A stretch of DNA of 55,749 bases from positions 8,518-64,266 of the forward strand of contig PATE01000039.1 of NCBI GenBank assembly GCA_002712305.1. Direction: 5' to 3'. The position numbers and the translations under genes were made by a program. The stretch is from Gemmatimonadota bacterium (lineage in GTDB: Bacteria; Latescibacterota; UBA2968; UBA8231). Positions 9,238 to 17,658 of the stretch are shown here, one piece after another; the stretch's first letter is position 1, and each line of letters begins with the position of its first letter. Below the pieces are notes generated by a model. The model was given only the letters and a program-made list of their open reading frames with translations. It made no database searches and was not told where the DNA came from.

Positions 9238-10005
9238 CTACAGATCGAACTCAGCCAACACGGGCGCGTGATCGGAGGGTTTCTCCCAGGTCCGTGGTAC
9301 CCGATCGATTCGACAGGCGGTGCACACCTGCTGCAGGGCGTCGGACGCGAGGATGTGATCGATGCGCAGACCGCGATTCCGGCGGAAGGCGCCCATGCGG
9401 TAGTCCCACCACGAGAATGTGCCCTCCTCCTGCTCGAAGAGGCGGAATGTGTCGGTGAGTCCCTGGTCGATCATGGCCGCAAAGACGGCTCGTTCGGCGT
9501 CGGAGAACAAGACCTCCCCGGCCCAGGCGACGGCGTCATGCACGTCGCGAGGTTCGGGGGCGATGTTGAAATCGCCCACGACGACGAACCGCTCGTGGGT
9601 CTGTACCTGATCAGCGAGATAGTCACGGCAGGCGGCGAGCCAGTCGAGTTTGTAGGCGTACTTGTCGGAACCGACGCTCTGGCCATTGGGAACGTAGAGA
9701 TCGAGAAACCGCACCGGGCCGATGGAGGCGCCCAGCACCCGGCGCTGTGGATCCTTCAGACCTGGTAGATCCATCACGACATCTGTCGCCGGTTCGCGAC
9801 TCAGGATGGCCACGCCGTTGTAGGTTTTCTGGCCGCTGAAAACGACGTGGTAGCCGGCCTTCTCGATGTCGGATGCGGGGAAATTCTCGTCCGTGAGTTT
9901 GGTCTCCTGGAGCCCCAGGATATCGGGTTGCTCACTCTCCATCCATTGAAGAACCTGCGGCAGCCGGACTTTGATGGAATTCACATTCCAGGTAGCGATT
10001 TTCAC
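9238..10005 (-). CDS. xthA: Exodeoxyribonuclease III
   Basis: A 255-residue AP endonuclease / 3'-5' exonuclease of the ExoIII family, acting in base-excision repair. The GTG at 10005 is selected because it gives the usual start KIATWNVNS; a GTG two codons upstream (10011) is equally possible. Catalytic motifs are complete: WNVNS (metal-site Asn), LQETKL (Glu), DLYVPNG with Tyr, VVGDFNIAPEPRDVHD (Asp and Asn), FSWWDYR and the final LRIDHILAS ... KPSDHAPVLAEF (Asp-His). Length is normal. The gene lies just downstream of a DNA-ligase stub, suggesting a former DNA-repair cluster. Confidence 0.95.
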   Translation of the reverse strand: MKIATWNVNSIKVRLPQVLQWMESEQPDILGLQETKLTDENFPASDIEKAGYHVVFSGQKTYNGVAILSREPATDVVMDLPGLKDPQRRVLGASIGPVRFLDLYVPNGQSVGSDKYAYKLDWLAACRDYLADQVQTHERFVVVGDFNIAPEPRDVHDAVAWAGEVLFSDAERAVFAAMIDQGLTDTFRLFEQEEGTFSWWDYRMGAFRRNRGLRIDHILASDALQQVCTACRIDRVPRTWEKPSDHAPVLAEFDL

Positions 10006-10108
10006 GAACACACACTCTCAATGGGAATGGATAGTGGTCGGATGATCTGTGCGATGGGAGTATCGGGAGCGATTGGCCCCGACGCCACCCAGGCCATCGC
10101 ACGCAGCA

Positions 10109-10426
10109 TCAGATCGGCAACCGGTCTCCCCGATGAATCTGCCGAACCGTCTCGATCGTGTCGGCGTCTGTCGCATTCTTGTCGGGCCGATATCGTTTGA
10201 CACGGGCAAAGCGCAGGGCCAACCCCGCCGGATACTGCGGGCTCACCTGCACCCCGTCAAAGGTGATTTCCACGACGAGCTCGGGGCGCACGTGGACCGC
10301 GTGTTCCTCCCTGCCGATCTCCAGATCGAGCAGTCGCTCCGTCTGCCATTCGAGCATCGCATCCGTCATGCCCTTGAAGGTTTTCCCCAGCATGACATAT
10401 CCACCGTCGCTCTCATCGCGGGTCAC
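10109..10426 (-). pseudogene. ATP-dependent DNA ligase, C-terminal fragment
   Basis: Only about 105 codons remain, and they match the C-terminal OB-fold end of LigB-type ATP-dependent DNA ligases: [35 protein letters not shown] and [16 protein letters not shown] (motifs around V and VI of nucleotidyltransferase ligases). The adenylation domain with its KxDG lysine is absent. The frame is closed by a TGA just upstream of the GTG at 10426, so this is not a frameshifted extension. It ends next to an epimerase gene. The fragment is likely the relic of a full-length ligase lost by deletion; expression as a stand-alone peptide is possible but not supported by an RBS. Confidence 0.8.
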
Positions 10427-10452
10427 TCGCCGGTGTCACGATCTACCTCGAA

Positions 10453-11202
10453 TCAGTCGTCGGCGGCTGGCAGCAGGTGCCCCCGAGGTTCCCATCCCAA
10501 CAGGGCACGAGCTTTGGAGATGTTCACCTGCTGTGACGTCTCGTCACCAGCGATGAAGAAGGCGTCAAAGCGTCCGCCGCCGCCCTGCACGAACTCGAGA
10601 CCGGCCAGATAGGCGTTGGCCAGATCTTCCTCGTCCGTAGGCACCACGCCCAGAGTCGGTTCTGCCTGCCGTCTCTCGAGATACCGTTCGCGAGGTGACG
10701 GTCCCGTGATCCGGAAGACGGCCAGATTCATCTGAAACTCCCGTGCGAAGTAACGGCAGATCTGTTCGGAAAGCCCCTTCGTGAGGCCATACACGTTGGG
10801 CCCATCCAGGGGCACACTGTCTTCTGAGGGATACCAGGTGCGATTCCGATGGTGCGCGCTCATCGTCCCCGTATGGATACCAGCGGTGATCTCCATCTCC
10901 TGCGCCGTCAGCAACAGCAGGTGAAGCCCGAGACAATTGACCGAATAGTTGTCGATCGCCAATTCGGCCGTGTGATCTCTCGTGAAGCCACCCTGTCCGC
11001 CCTTCATCACGACGGTGATGAAACTGTCCATCCCATCGAGGGCCCGACGCAGCGCCGCAGGATCGGTGATCGAGCCCTCGACAAAGTCCACGTCGTGCCG
11101 AGGTGGAGCGATGTCGAGAACCCGAACCGAGTGATGACGCTGCAGATACGGTGTAATGCAGGTGCCCACCAATCCTGAGCCACCCACGAGGAGCACATTC
11201 AT
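10453..11202 (-). CDS. NAD-dependent epimerase/dehydratase (extended SDR)
   Basis: A 249-residue extended SDR protein. The ATG at 11202 gives MNVLLVGGSGLVG, the NAD(P)-binding GxxGxxG loop at the very N-terminus. Asp near residue 34 (VRVLDIAPP) favours NAD. The active-site signature YGLTKG (YxxxK) follows GPNVYG, and HTGTMSAHH supplies the Ser/Thr. The C-terminal half is short compared with UDP-sugar epimerases (about 310 residues), so the substrate is probably not a nucleotide sugar. The start lies 13 bp after the stop of the SSS symporter, indicating an operon. Confidence 0.85.
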   Translation of the reverse strand: MNVLLVGGSGLVGTCITPYLQRHHSVRVLDIAPPRHDVDFVEGSITDPAALRRALDGMDSFITVVMKGGQGGFTRDHTAELAIDNYSVNCLGLHLLLLTAQEMEITAGIHTGTMSAHHRNRTWYPSEDSVPLDGPNVYGLTKGLSEQICRYFAREFQMNLAVFRITGPSPRERYLERRQAEPTLGVVPTDEEDLANAYLAGLEFVQGGGGRFDAFFIAGDETSQQVNISKARALLGWEPRGHLLPAADD

Positions 11203-11215
11203 CGCATCGATCCTG

Positions 11216-12718
11216 TCAGCTCGGGCGCCCCTCGATGCGCTCGAACAACGCCTCCACTTCCGCTTCCTTCTCGGGAGTTCGACGGGAAAGGAATCCATCA
11301 CCGAAGAAGATGATCGACGCCACGATCATCTCGCCGCCTGTATAGATGGCGAAACTGTCCGGGTAGATGTTCTTCAGGATAGCGAAAGCGGCAAACCCAC
11401 CGACCAGCGCTCCGAGAGCTCCTCGAACCGTGGCTCGTTTGAACAGCATGCCAAACATGAGGGGAATCGCCACGGGCGGCAGAATCGCGGCGAAGAGTTG
11501 GACGGTCTGCGAGAATACCTTGCCGATCCCCGCAGACCCGTCGACGGCCAGCGCGGCTCCCAGTACGGCAGTTCCGAAGGCGAGTGTCGCAAGTCGGCCC
11601 ACCGTCGTCAGCTGCGCGTCGGTGAGGGGCTGCTTGTGACCGCGCTCCCAGACATCCTTGGTGAACACGGCGGCCAGAGAGTTGATGTCACTGTCGATCA
11701 TCGACATGGTGGCGGCGAACATGGAACACACGAGCAATCCGAGAAGGCCGGGCGCCATGCTCTGCAGGATCTGCTTGGCCACCAGCACATACGTCTGATC
11801 CGGATCGAATCCGGCGATCGGAGCCGCCGTGATGGGGTCGAAGAACTCGGGCATGAGCAGTGGTGCCGACCACGCCGGCACGAAGATGACGAGCGGATAG
11901 ACGAGGAACAGCGCGCCAGAGAGCAACGCCGCCTTCTGTGTGTCTCGCGCATCCCCCACGGCGATGAATCTCTGCGCCAGCCCCCAGGTGCCGCCATTGT
12001 AGCTGAAGATGACGACAATGAGATAGACGAACCAGAATTCGATCGGCAGGCCGGCGTCGGGATTGAACAGTTGGCTATTGGCTTCCGGCAGTTGATCCCA
12101 CATCGAGCCCCAGCCGCCGACGGCAGCCAGCACGGCCGTCACAACGATGATGCTGAGGAAGAACTGCACGGCAAACTGCACCAGATCGGTGAGCACCGTC
12201 GCCCACAGGCCCCCGATGAGCACATAGAGACAGGTGACGACGCCACCGACGATGATAATCGGCGTCCGCTCCCAGCCCGTGCTCACCTGTACGACGATGG
12301 CGATGGCGTAGAGCTTGATGCCCAGATCGATGAACTTCACGCCGATTCCACTCAGGGCAACGGCAATGCGGACGGACACGCCGTAGCGCTCCTCCAGATA
12401 CTGAACCGGCGTCAACACCTTCAGTCGTGACCAGCGTGGGGCCCACAGCTTCGCGCCGATCATCATGGCGATGAAACAGGGCACGGAAAACAGCATCCAC
12501 ATACTCAGTCCGGCACTGGCCGCCTTGCCGGCGAAACCGACAAAAACGACGGCACTGTATCCGGATACGTGATGACTGATCGCCGCCATCCACCAGGGCA
12601 ATGCGTGACCGGCCGCGAAATAGGCGTCTGTGCCCTTCGAGCGCCGGCTGGCCACCAGGGCGAGCCAGACCATCGCGATGGCATAGAGGAAGACAACGAC
12701 GTAATCAACTGTTCCCAT
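11216..12718 (-). CDS. Sodium:solute symporter (SSS family)
   Basis: A 500-residue membrane protein with about 13 hydrophobic segments. SSS features: YAIAMVWLALVASRRSKGTDAYFAAGHALPWW at the N-terminus (split here from TM1 and the following loop), SGYSAVVFVGFAGKAA, TPVQYLEERYG and the Na+-site region MAPGLLGLLVCSMFAATMSMID with the Ser/Thr pair before SDIN. The family moves sugars, carboxylates, nucleosides or sialic acid with Na+. The ATG at 12718 is followed without conflict. It is first in a two-gene operon with the epimerase and divergent from the nitrilase-aspartoacylase pair, so one metabolite class may be taken up and processed by all four. Confidence 0.9.
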   Translation of the reverse strand: MGTVDYVVVFLYAIAMVWLALVASRRSKGTDAYFAAGHALPWWMAAISHHVSGYSAVVFVGFAGKAASAGLSMWMLFSVPCFIAMMIGAKLWAPRWSRLKVLTPVQYLEERYGVSVRIAVALSGIGVKFIDLGIKLYAIAIVVQVSTGWERTPIIIVGGVVTCLYVLIGGLWATVLTDLVQFAVQFFLSIIVVTAVLAAVGGWGSMWDQLPEANSQLFNPDAGLPIEFWFVYLIVVIFSYNGGTWGLAQRFIAVGDARDTQKAALLSGALFLVYPLVIFVPAWSAPLLMPEFFDPITAAPIAGFDPDQTYVLVAKQILQSMAPGLLGLLVCSMFAATMSMIDSDINSLAAVFTKDVWERGHKQPLTDAQLTTVGRLATLAFGTAVLGAALAVDGSAGIGKVFSQTVQLFAAILPPVAIPLMFGMLFKRATVRGALGALVGGFAAFAILKNIYPDSFAIYTGGEMIVASIIFFGDGFLSRRTPEKEAEVEALFERIEGRPS

Positions 12719-12908
12719 GGGCTTGGTCTGCTCCTGTAGCGACGGTAGAGCGAGGGGGGGACGTCTGTGATGTATGTATCCTGCGAGCGCAAAGAAAGGT
12801 TTCTAGCCGGTGGTGGCCAACAGACGAGAATCTCAGCATTGCCCCCGATCCGCCCGCATCCGTCCTTTGCAGCAGACCCGTCCGTCTAATGGTCTGGAAG
12901 AGGACCCC

Positions 12909-13763
12909 ATGAGCCGACCTGTTCACATTTGTACCATTCAGCCGCCGGCCGTCGGTGATGATGTCTCGCATGAGCAGATGGAGGACACCGCCCTGCGACT
13001 GTTGGAAGAGGCCGGCGCGTGTGACGCAGACCTGGTCTGCCTGCCTGAGTATCTCAATGTCATGGGCTGCGCCGACGATGCCTGGCGAAGCCCGGGGCCA
13101 GCTGAGCAGAGCCCCCTTTTCGACAAGGTCGCCGCGCTTGCCCGTCTTCACACGATGCATGTGATCTTGCCCGTGCTGGACGAGCGCGAGGACGGGAACT
13201 TCAACACCAGCCTCGTCATCGACCGTTCGGGCCAGGTCGTGGGTCGTTACGACAAGACCCATCTCACGGCTGTCGAACGGGAGGACCAGGGCGTCCAGGT
13301 GGGGGCGACCTATCCGGTCTTCGATCTGGATTTCGGTCGCATTGGCATCATGACCTGTTATGATGGCCATTTCCCCGAGGTGGCCCGACTGCTGTCTCTG
13401 GCCGAAGCAGAGATCATCCTCTTCCCTTCCCTACAGCGTCGGATCACAGCCGAGCAGCTCGAATTGCAGATCCGCTGTCGTGCCATCGACAACTGTGTCT
13501 GGATCGTCCGGTCGAGTTATGGACACGCCGACGATGTGGCCTGGGTACCCGGGCTGACTGCGGGCAAGAGTTGCATTGTCGATTTCGAGGCAACGGTGTT
13601 GGCCGATGCCGGCCCGAGGGTTGGCTTCGCCAGCCATACGGTCGATCTGGACCGACCGCGAACCAAGGAACGGTCATTCGGTGGGACCATCGGAGATGCG
13701 CGCGACTTCCTCCATGCCGATCGGCGGCCGTCGACCTATGGGGGCCTGACCGATGGTGCCTGA
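12909..13763 (+). CDS. Carbon-nitrogen hydrolase (nitrilase superfamily)
   Basis: A 284-residue cytoplasmic amidase-like enzyme. The ATG at 12909 has GAAGAGGA immediately upstream. The catalytic triad is intact: Glu47 (LPEY), Lys116 (RYDKTHL) and Cys150 (MTCYDGHFPE). These enzymes hydrolyse amides or carbamoyl compounds such as N-carbamyl amino acids or beta-ureidopropionate. The gene is followed after 18 bp by an aspartoacylase-like deacylase and is divergent from a Na+ symporter, so a catabolic role on an imported N-acyl or carbamoyl substrate is a reasonable inference. Exact substrate unknown. Confidence 0.9.
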   Translation: MSRPVHICTIQPPAVGDDVSHEQMEDTALRLLEEAGACDADLVCLPEYLNVMGCADDAWRSPGPAEQSPLFDKVAALARLHTMHVILPVLDEREDGNFNTSLVIDRSGQVVGRYDKTHLTAVEREDQGVQVGATYPVFDLDFGRIGIMTCYDGHFPEVARLLSLAEAEIILFPSLQRRITAEQLELQIRCRAIDNCVWIVRSSYGHADDVAWVPGLTAGKSCIVDFEATVLADAGPRVGFASHTVDLDRPRTKERSFGGTIGDARDFLHADRRPSTYGGLTDGA

Positions 13764-13781
13764 CCGAATGAGGAGCGTTCG

Positions 13782-14666
13782 ATGGAATTGAAAACGAGTG
13801 TGCTCAAGGGCACTGAGGGTGGACCACACCTGCTGATCACAGGTGGTGTCCATGGAGATGAATTCGAGCCCATGTCGGCCATCAGGCGTCTGGGCAGGCA
13901 AGTCAACGACGATGATCTTCGCGGCCGATTGACGCTCGTTCCTGTCGTCAACGAAGCTGCCTTCGCGCGTGGTAGCCGCACAGCTGAAGACGAGCTCGAT
14001 CTGGCGCGCACGTGCCCGGGCGATCCCGGGGGCTCGATCACCGAGCGCACGGCCCACGCTCTCAGCGAACTGATCCGCTCAGCCGACTTCTACATCGACC
14101 TGCACACGGGCGGGAACATCATGGAAGTGTGGCCCATGTCCGGATACGGCCTTGTACCGGATTCGCGTGTCCTCGAAGACCAACGGCGTATGGCGCGGGC
14201 CTTCAACCTGCCCTTTGTCTGGGGCACAAACTGCGAACTGGAAGGGCGATCTCTGTCCGTCGCCCGTGATGCGCGGGTGGCGGCCATCTATACAGAGTAC
14301 CTCGGTGCCGGTCCTTGCCGGCAGGACGGTGTCGACGACTATGTGGACGGGTGTCTGAATGTGATGGGCGAACTGGGCATGATCGATCGTGAGCAGCCAG
14401 CATCGCGCGTGGAACACGTTGTCGAAGATGATCGGCCGAATGCCGGACATATGCAGATCTGCAATCCCTCTCCGATGACGGGACTCTTCGAACCGTGTGT
14501 TGGACTGGGCGACGCCATCGAAGCTGGACAATCATTGGGGACCGTCTCAGACGTTCTGGGCGAGCGAGTCATCGACGTGTCCTCCAATGAAACCGGGATT
14601 GTGTTGACCCTTCGCACGTTCGCTCGCGTGCACGAGGGCGATGCTCTGGCCGTGATCGCGGGCTAG
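13782..14666 (+). CDS. Succinylglutamate desuccinylase/aspartoacylase family deacylase
   Basis: A 294-residue zinc-dependent carboxypeptidase-fold enzyme (AstE/AspA type). Zn ligands are visible in GGVHGDEFEP (His and Glu) and DLHTGG (His); VNEAAFARGSR provides the substrate Arg/Asn region. The C-terminal barrel-sandwich segment (GLFEPCVGLGDAIEAGQ ... VHEGDALAVIAG) is as in N-alpha-acetyl-diaminobutyrate deacylases and related enzymes. ATG at 13782 follows GAGGAGCG. It forms an operon with the nitrilase. The TAG stop is followed by 33 further in-frame codons of protein-like composition before a TGA at 14766-14768 (see findings). Confidence 0.88.
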   Translation: MELKTSVLKGTEGGPHLLITGGVHGDEFEPMSAIRRLGRQVNDDDLRGRLTLVPVVNEAAFARGSRTAEDELDLARTCPGDPGGSITERTAHALSELIRSADFYIDLHTGGNIMEVWPMSGYGLVPDSRVLEDQRRMARAFNLPFVWGTNCELEGRSLSVARDARVAAIYTEYLGAGPCRQDGVDDYVDGCLNVMGELGMIDREQPASRVEHVVEDDRPNAGHMQICNPSPMTGLFEPCVGLGDAIEAGQSLGTVSDVLGERVIDVSSNETGIVLTLRTFARVHEGDALAVIAG

Positions 14667-14794
14667 AGCGTCGACCCTGATCCTTCCGTGGTGGACTTCC
14701 TCAGCAACACGCCGGATCTGCTCGAAGGTTGGAAGGATCTACCCGAGCAATTGCTGCACAACGTCTGATCTGAGACGCCTGGCAGCCCACACGA

Positions 14795-16579
14795 TTACCA
14801 CCACGCGATCGCTTCAGCCAGTTCGCCAAGGGGATGACCATTCCAGGTGACGTCAGCGACGATCGTCCAGGCGTGGACACTTCGCTCCTCCGGAATCTTC
14901 ACCACCACATCTGCCTGGCCATCCTGGCTTGGGGCAACCTTCAACTCCAGTACTTCCGGTGAGACCGTCGCGCCCCCCGTGGCCTTGAGAACGAGCCGGC
15001 ATTCCCGCTCGGCCTCCTCATGGTTGCGGATCTTCACCTGCAGGGCCAGTTCGTCTCCCGGCTGCACACGTGTCTTGTATGGGTAGAATTCCACCCAGTG
15101 TGGATCCATGCCCATGTTCGGATGGGGCTGATCGATCAACCCCTCGAACAGTTCAGCCCAGCGGTCCATCCACACCTGCCAGCGTGCCACCTGCTCCGGA
15201 TCGCAGTCGACGGCCCCACCGTGTCCGGTGAGAAGCACGTGGGGGTCGCGCTCGCGGATCTGCCTCGGCATATCCCGATAGCTCGAGACGGGGGTGCGAT
15301 TCTTCGGGATGAAGGAATGGATGAAGTCTCGCTCCTGAGCGAAACACAGCCCCGAGATGTTGTCACCGATGGACAGGTATTTCTGGTCATCCGCTTCGAA
15401 GCTGATCAGATGGTGATACCAGGTCTGGCCTGGAAACTGTTCCATGCGGAATGAGAATCCACGCCACTCGAAGACCTCATCGCGTTGGACGATGCGATCC
15501 ACCTTCGTCGCATGGGGAACCAGACAAGGCATGTCGTAGCGACCGGGGTGTTCGATGATGTCCGCCACCTCCGCAGAACAGGCGACTTGCGTCTCGTATT
15601 TCACCTGCAGCGTCGGCAGTCCAGCGAGATGGTCGTCGTGGTAGTGGGAGGGCAGAAACCACTCGACTTGCGTGATGCCAGTCTCCTCTTCCAATCGCGG
15701 CGTGAGATGGTCGATGAAACGGTGTGGGTTGGCACCGATCGGTGCGCCGGACGTATATCCGCAGTCGATGAACAACCCGTGTCCATCGCCGTCGTGGACG
15801 ATGTAGGTGTTCGCTGCAGAGTTGGTCACCTCGAAGACGTGGTCACTGAGTTGGCGAAAAACGGCCTCATACGGCTGATACGGATGCCCGTAGAACAACT
15901 CATACAGTTCGCGCAGAGCAGCGTCGAGCGACTCGATCGCATCGTCCGTGTAGGCGAAGGGTTCACCGTGTCCTGGCAGGATCACATCAGGCCGCATCCG
16001 GCGAACGGTCTGCAGACTCTCGAGAAGGTTCACGTGCCCCTGGAAGGACATGTACGACCATTGGGCTCGGGCATAGTCGTGGAGTTTGCCGGGCGCCGAC
16101 ATGAGATCGCCACAGGCCAGATAGCGCGTGCCGCCCAGGTCGAGCAGATATCCCGTCGACCCGAAGGTGTGCCCTGGCAGGGGAACCACCTGGATCTCCA
16201 CACTCTGCCAGCTGAGCGTATCGTAGTCGACGGCCCATGACCCGCGTACATCGTCGAGCACACTGAACCCGGGGAAGAAAGCCGTATAGTTGTCGTACGT
16301 GTCGTAGGAAGCGCGCAGAATGTCAGCCGCCTCGAAAAACCTCCGCTCGGCGAAGGGGATCGTGACATCGACACCCCCCTTCGCAAAGTCGGGGGCCCCA
16401 CCACACTGGTCTCGATGGAAATGGGTCAGCAGAAGTCGGTCGGAGTTGACGCCGGCGATCTGGTGATCGTCCGGGCGCAGCGATCCGCAGTCGATGAGCA
16501 GCGTTCGATCCGCCTGGGTGATGGCGTAGGTACTGCACGTCCCGCCGACCCATGCGATGTGTTCATCGTAGCGCGTCAC
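14795..16579 (-). CDS. Metallo-hydrolase with two MBL-fold domains
   Basis: A 594-residue protein with two metallo-beta-lactamase modules and a C-terminal Ig/NEW3-like domain (about 485-594). Module 1: H53-F-H55-R-D57-Q58, H137 (PGHTFGS), D158 (CGDLM), H204 (PGHGE). Module 2: H312-Y-H314-D-D316-H317, Q385-T-W (in place of the GHT His), D406 (IGDN), H453 (TGHGG). Each module thus lacks one canonical metal ligand, and a different one. The GTG start at 16579 overlaps the TGA of the upstream propeller gene (GTGA), with GGTGGG upstream, so the two are translationally coupled. Probable hydrolase of esters or lactones; substrate unknown. Confidence 0.85.
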   Translation of the reverse strand: MTRYDEHIAWVGGTCSTYAITQADRTLLIDCGSLRPDDHQIAGVNSDRLLLTHFHRDQCGGAPDFAKGGVDVTIPFAERRFFEAADILRASYDTYDNYTAFFPGFSVLDDVRGSWAVDYDTLSWQSVEIQVVPLPGHTFGSTGYLLDLGGTRYLACGDLMSAPGKLHDYARAQWSYMSFQGHVNLLESLQTVRRMRPDVILPGHGEPFAYTDDAIESLDAALRELYELFYGHPYQPYEAVFRQLSDHVFEVTNSAANTYIVHDGDGHGLFIDCGYTSGAPIGANPHRFIDHLTPRLEEETGITQVEWFLPSHYHDDHLAGLPTLQVKYETQVACSAEVADIIEHPGRYDMPCLVPHATKVDRIVQRDEVFEWRGFSFRMEQFPGQTWYHHLISFEADDQKYLSIGDNISGLCFAQERDFIHSFIPKNRTPVSSYRDMPRQIRERDPHVLLTGHGGAVDCDPEQVARWQVWMDRWAELFEGLIDQPHPNMGMDPHWVEFYPYKTRVQPGDELALQVKIRNHEEAERECRLVLKATGGATVSPEVLELKVAPSQDGQADVVVKIPEERSVHAWTIVADVTWNGHPLGELAEAIAWW

Positions 16580-17496
16580 TCGAGTCCCACCTTCGCCAGA
16601 TAGATGGCTGTTTTCTCTTCATGGGAGGAGTAGTAACTCATCCACAGGATACCGTCCTGCTCCACGATCCCCGTGTAACTCGTGTCTCCTGCGGATGGCA
16701 ATTTGAGGCATGGCGTTGCCGTCGATTGTGCCGGATCGATCCAGTACACGGTTGTACGCCGCTCATCTCCATATGATCGTACGGCGGCGACAAAACGACC
16801 GTCGAGCAGACGTATGATCTTCGGCCCCCCCATGCGGACGCCGAGATCGGACCACTGCCACTGGGTGTACGGTGGCTGGGCGGTGCCCAGCAGGGCGCCG
16901 TCTTCACCTTCGGCGTCGCGGCGAAGCAGGCAATAGGCCGTGCCATCGTCGAGAAACAGCAGAGACGATTCATTGCCAAAGGAATCAACGCCGGGAAAGA
17001 CCTCCTCCTGTACCGTCTCCCACGTGACCCCATCGTGGGTCTGATAGAGTGTGCCGCGTTCGTCCTTCCCGTGATAACCGAAGCTGTAACCGACGCCATC
17101 GTGCCACGTCGCACTCCAGCGCCATGTGTCACGACCTGAGGGACAGGCATGGGGTCCGTCCCAATCCGAGCCATTCTCCGTCAGCCAGGTGAGGGACTGA
17201 TATGCGTGCCCGTTGACGGGCTCGTGATAACGCACGACAGCATTGAGCATCAGGCGGCCGTTCCCGGTGACCGACAGCTTGGGGTCGCGCAGATCACCCT
17301 CATCCCAGACCATCAACTCAGCCGTTTGCCAGTTGATCCCATCCTCGGACCGAATGACTCGCAGTTGGCCACCATTCGACCTGTGATCGAGAGCCTCGCG
17401 AAATGTGCAGGTCCAGGCTCCGTCAAAGTGCACCAGATCGGTAAAGGCACTGTGGGGCGAGGAATCCCAGATTCTTCGAACGTCGATCAGTTTCAA
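16576..17496 (-). CDS. Sialidase/BNR-like beta-propeller glycosidase-like protein
   Basis: A 306-residue propeller protein. The start is the TTG at 17496, placed by a perfect AGGAGG (17503-17508 on the opposite strand) six bases upstream; the frame is open further but only as antisense to the PhyH gene. Blades show Asp-box-like repeats (SEDGINWQTAEL, TENGSDWDGPH, THDGVTWETVQ) typical of sialidase and GH43/GH32-like folds, with an initial RRIWDSSPHSAFTDLV motif common in exo-sialidase-like proteins. No signal peptide. It overlaps the MBL gene by 4 bp. Role: binding or cleaving glycans, inferred. Confidence 0.8.
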   Translation of the reverse strand: MKLIDVRRIWDSSPHSAFTDLVHFDGAWTCTFREALDHRSNGGQLRVIRSEDGINWQTAELMVWDEGDLRDPKLSVTGNGRLMLNAVVRYHEPVNGHAYQSLTWLTENGSDWDGPHACPSGRDTWRWSATWHDGVGYSFGYHGKDERGTLYQTHDGVTWETVQEEVFPGVDSFGNESSLLFLDDGTAYCLLRRDAEGEDGALLGTAQPPYTQWQWSDLGVRMGGPKIIRLLDGRFVAAVRSYGDERRTTVYWIDPAQSTATPCLKLPSAGDTSYTGIVEQDGILWMSYYSSHEEKTAIYLAKVGLE

Positions 17497-17507
17497 GAAA
17501 GGCCTCC

Positions 17508-17599
17508 TGAGACGTACTGAGATTGAGACGTGTTGGGTTGAGACGAACTGAAGCAGTAGGTCGATGGCAGACGGTAGGCATGATCGTTGATCGATGGCA
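17508..17599. repeat. Short direct repeats in a divergent promoter region
   Basis: Three copies of TGAGACG occur at 17508-17514, 17524-17530 and 17539-17545, spaced 16 and 15 bp, with similar following bases, so they form imperfect 15-16-bp repeats. A second 9-bp pair, TCGATGGCA, is at 17561-17569 and 17591-17599. They lie between the divergent propeller and PhyH genes and could be operator sites for a regulator. Confidence 0.45.
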
Positions 17600-17658
17600 A
17601 ACCCTTCCGTAGTGTAGCAACCGGATTCACCCACCCTTTTGCGCAGGACTTCCTTGCC

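Noticed and set aside
11156-12430. 424-codon plus-strand frame opposite the SSS symporter
   Set aside because: Composition is that of an antisense shadow of a membrane-protein gene; no RBS or motifs.
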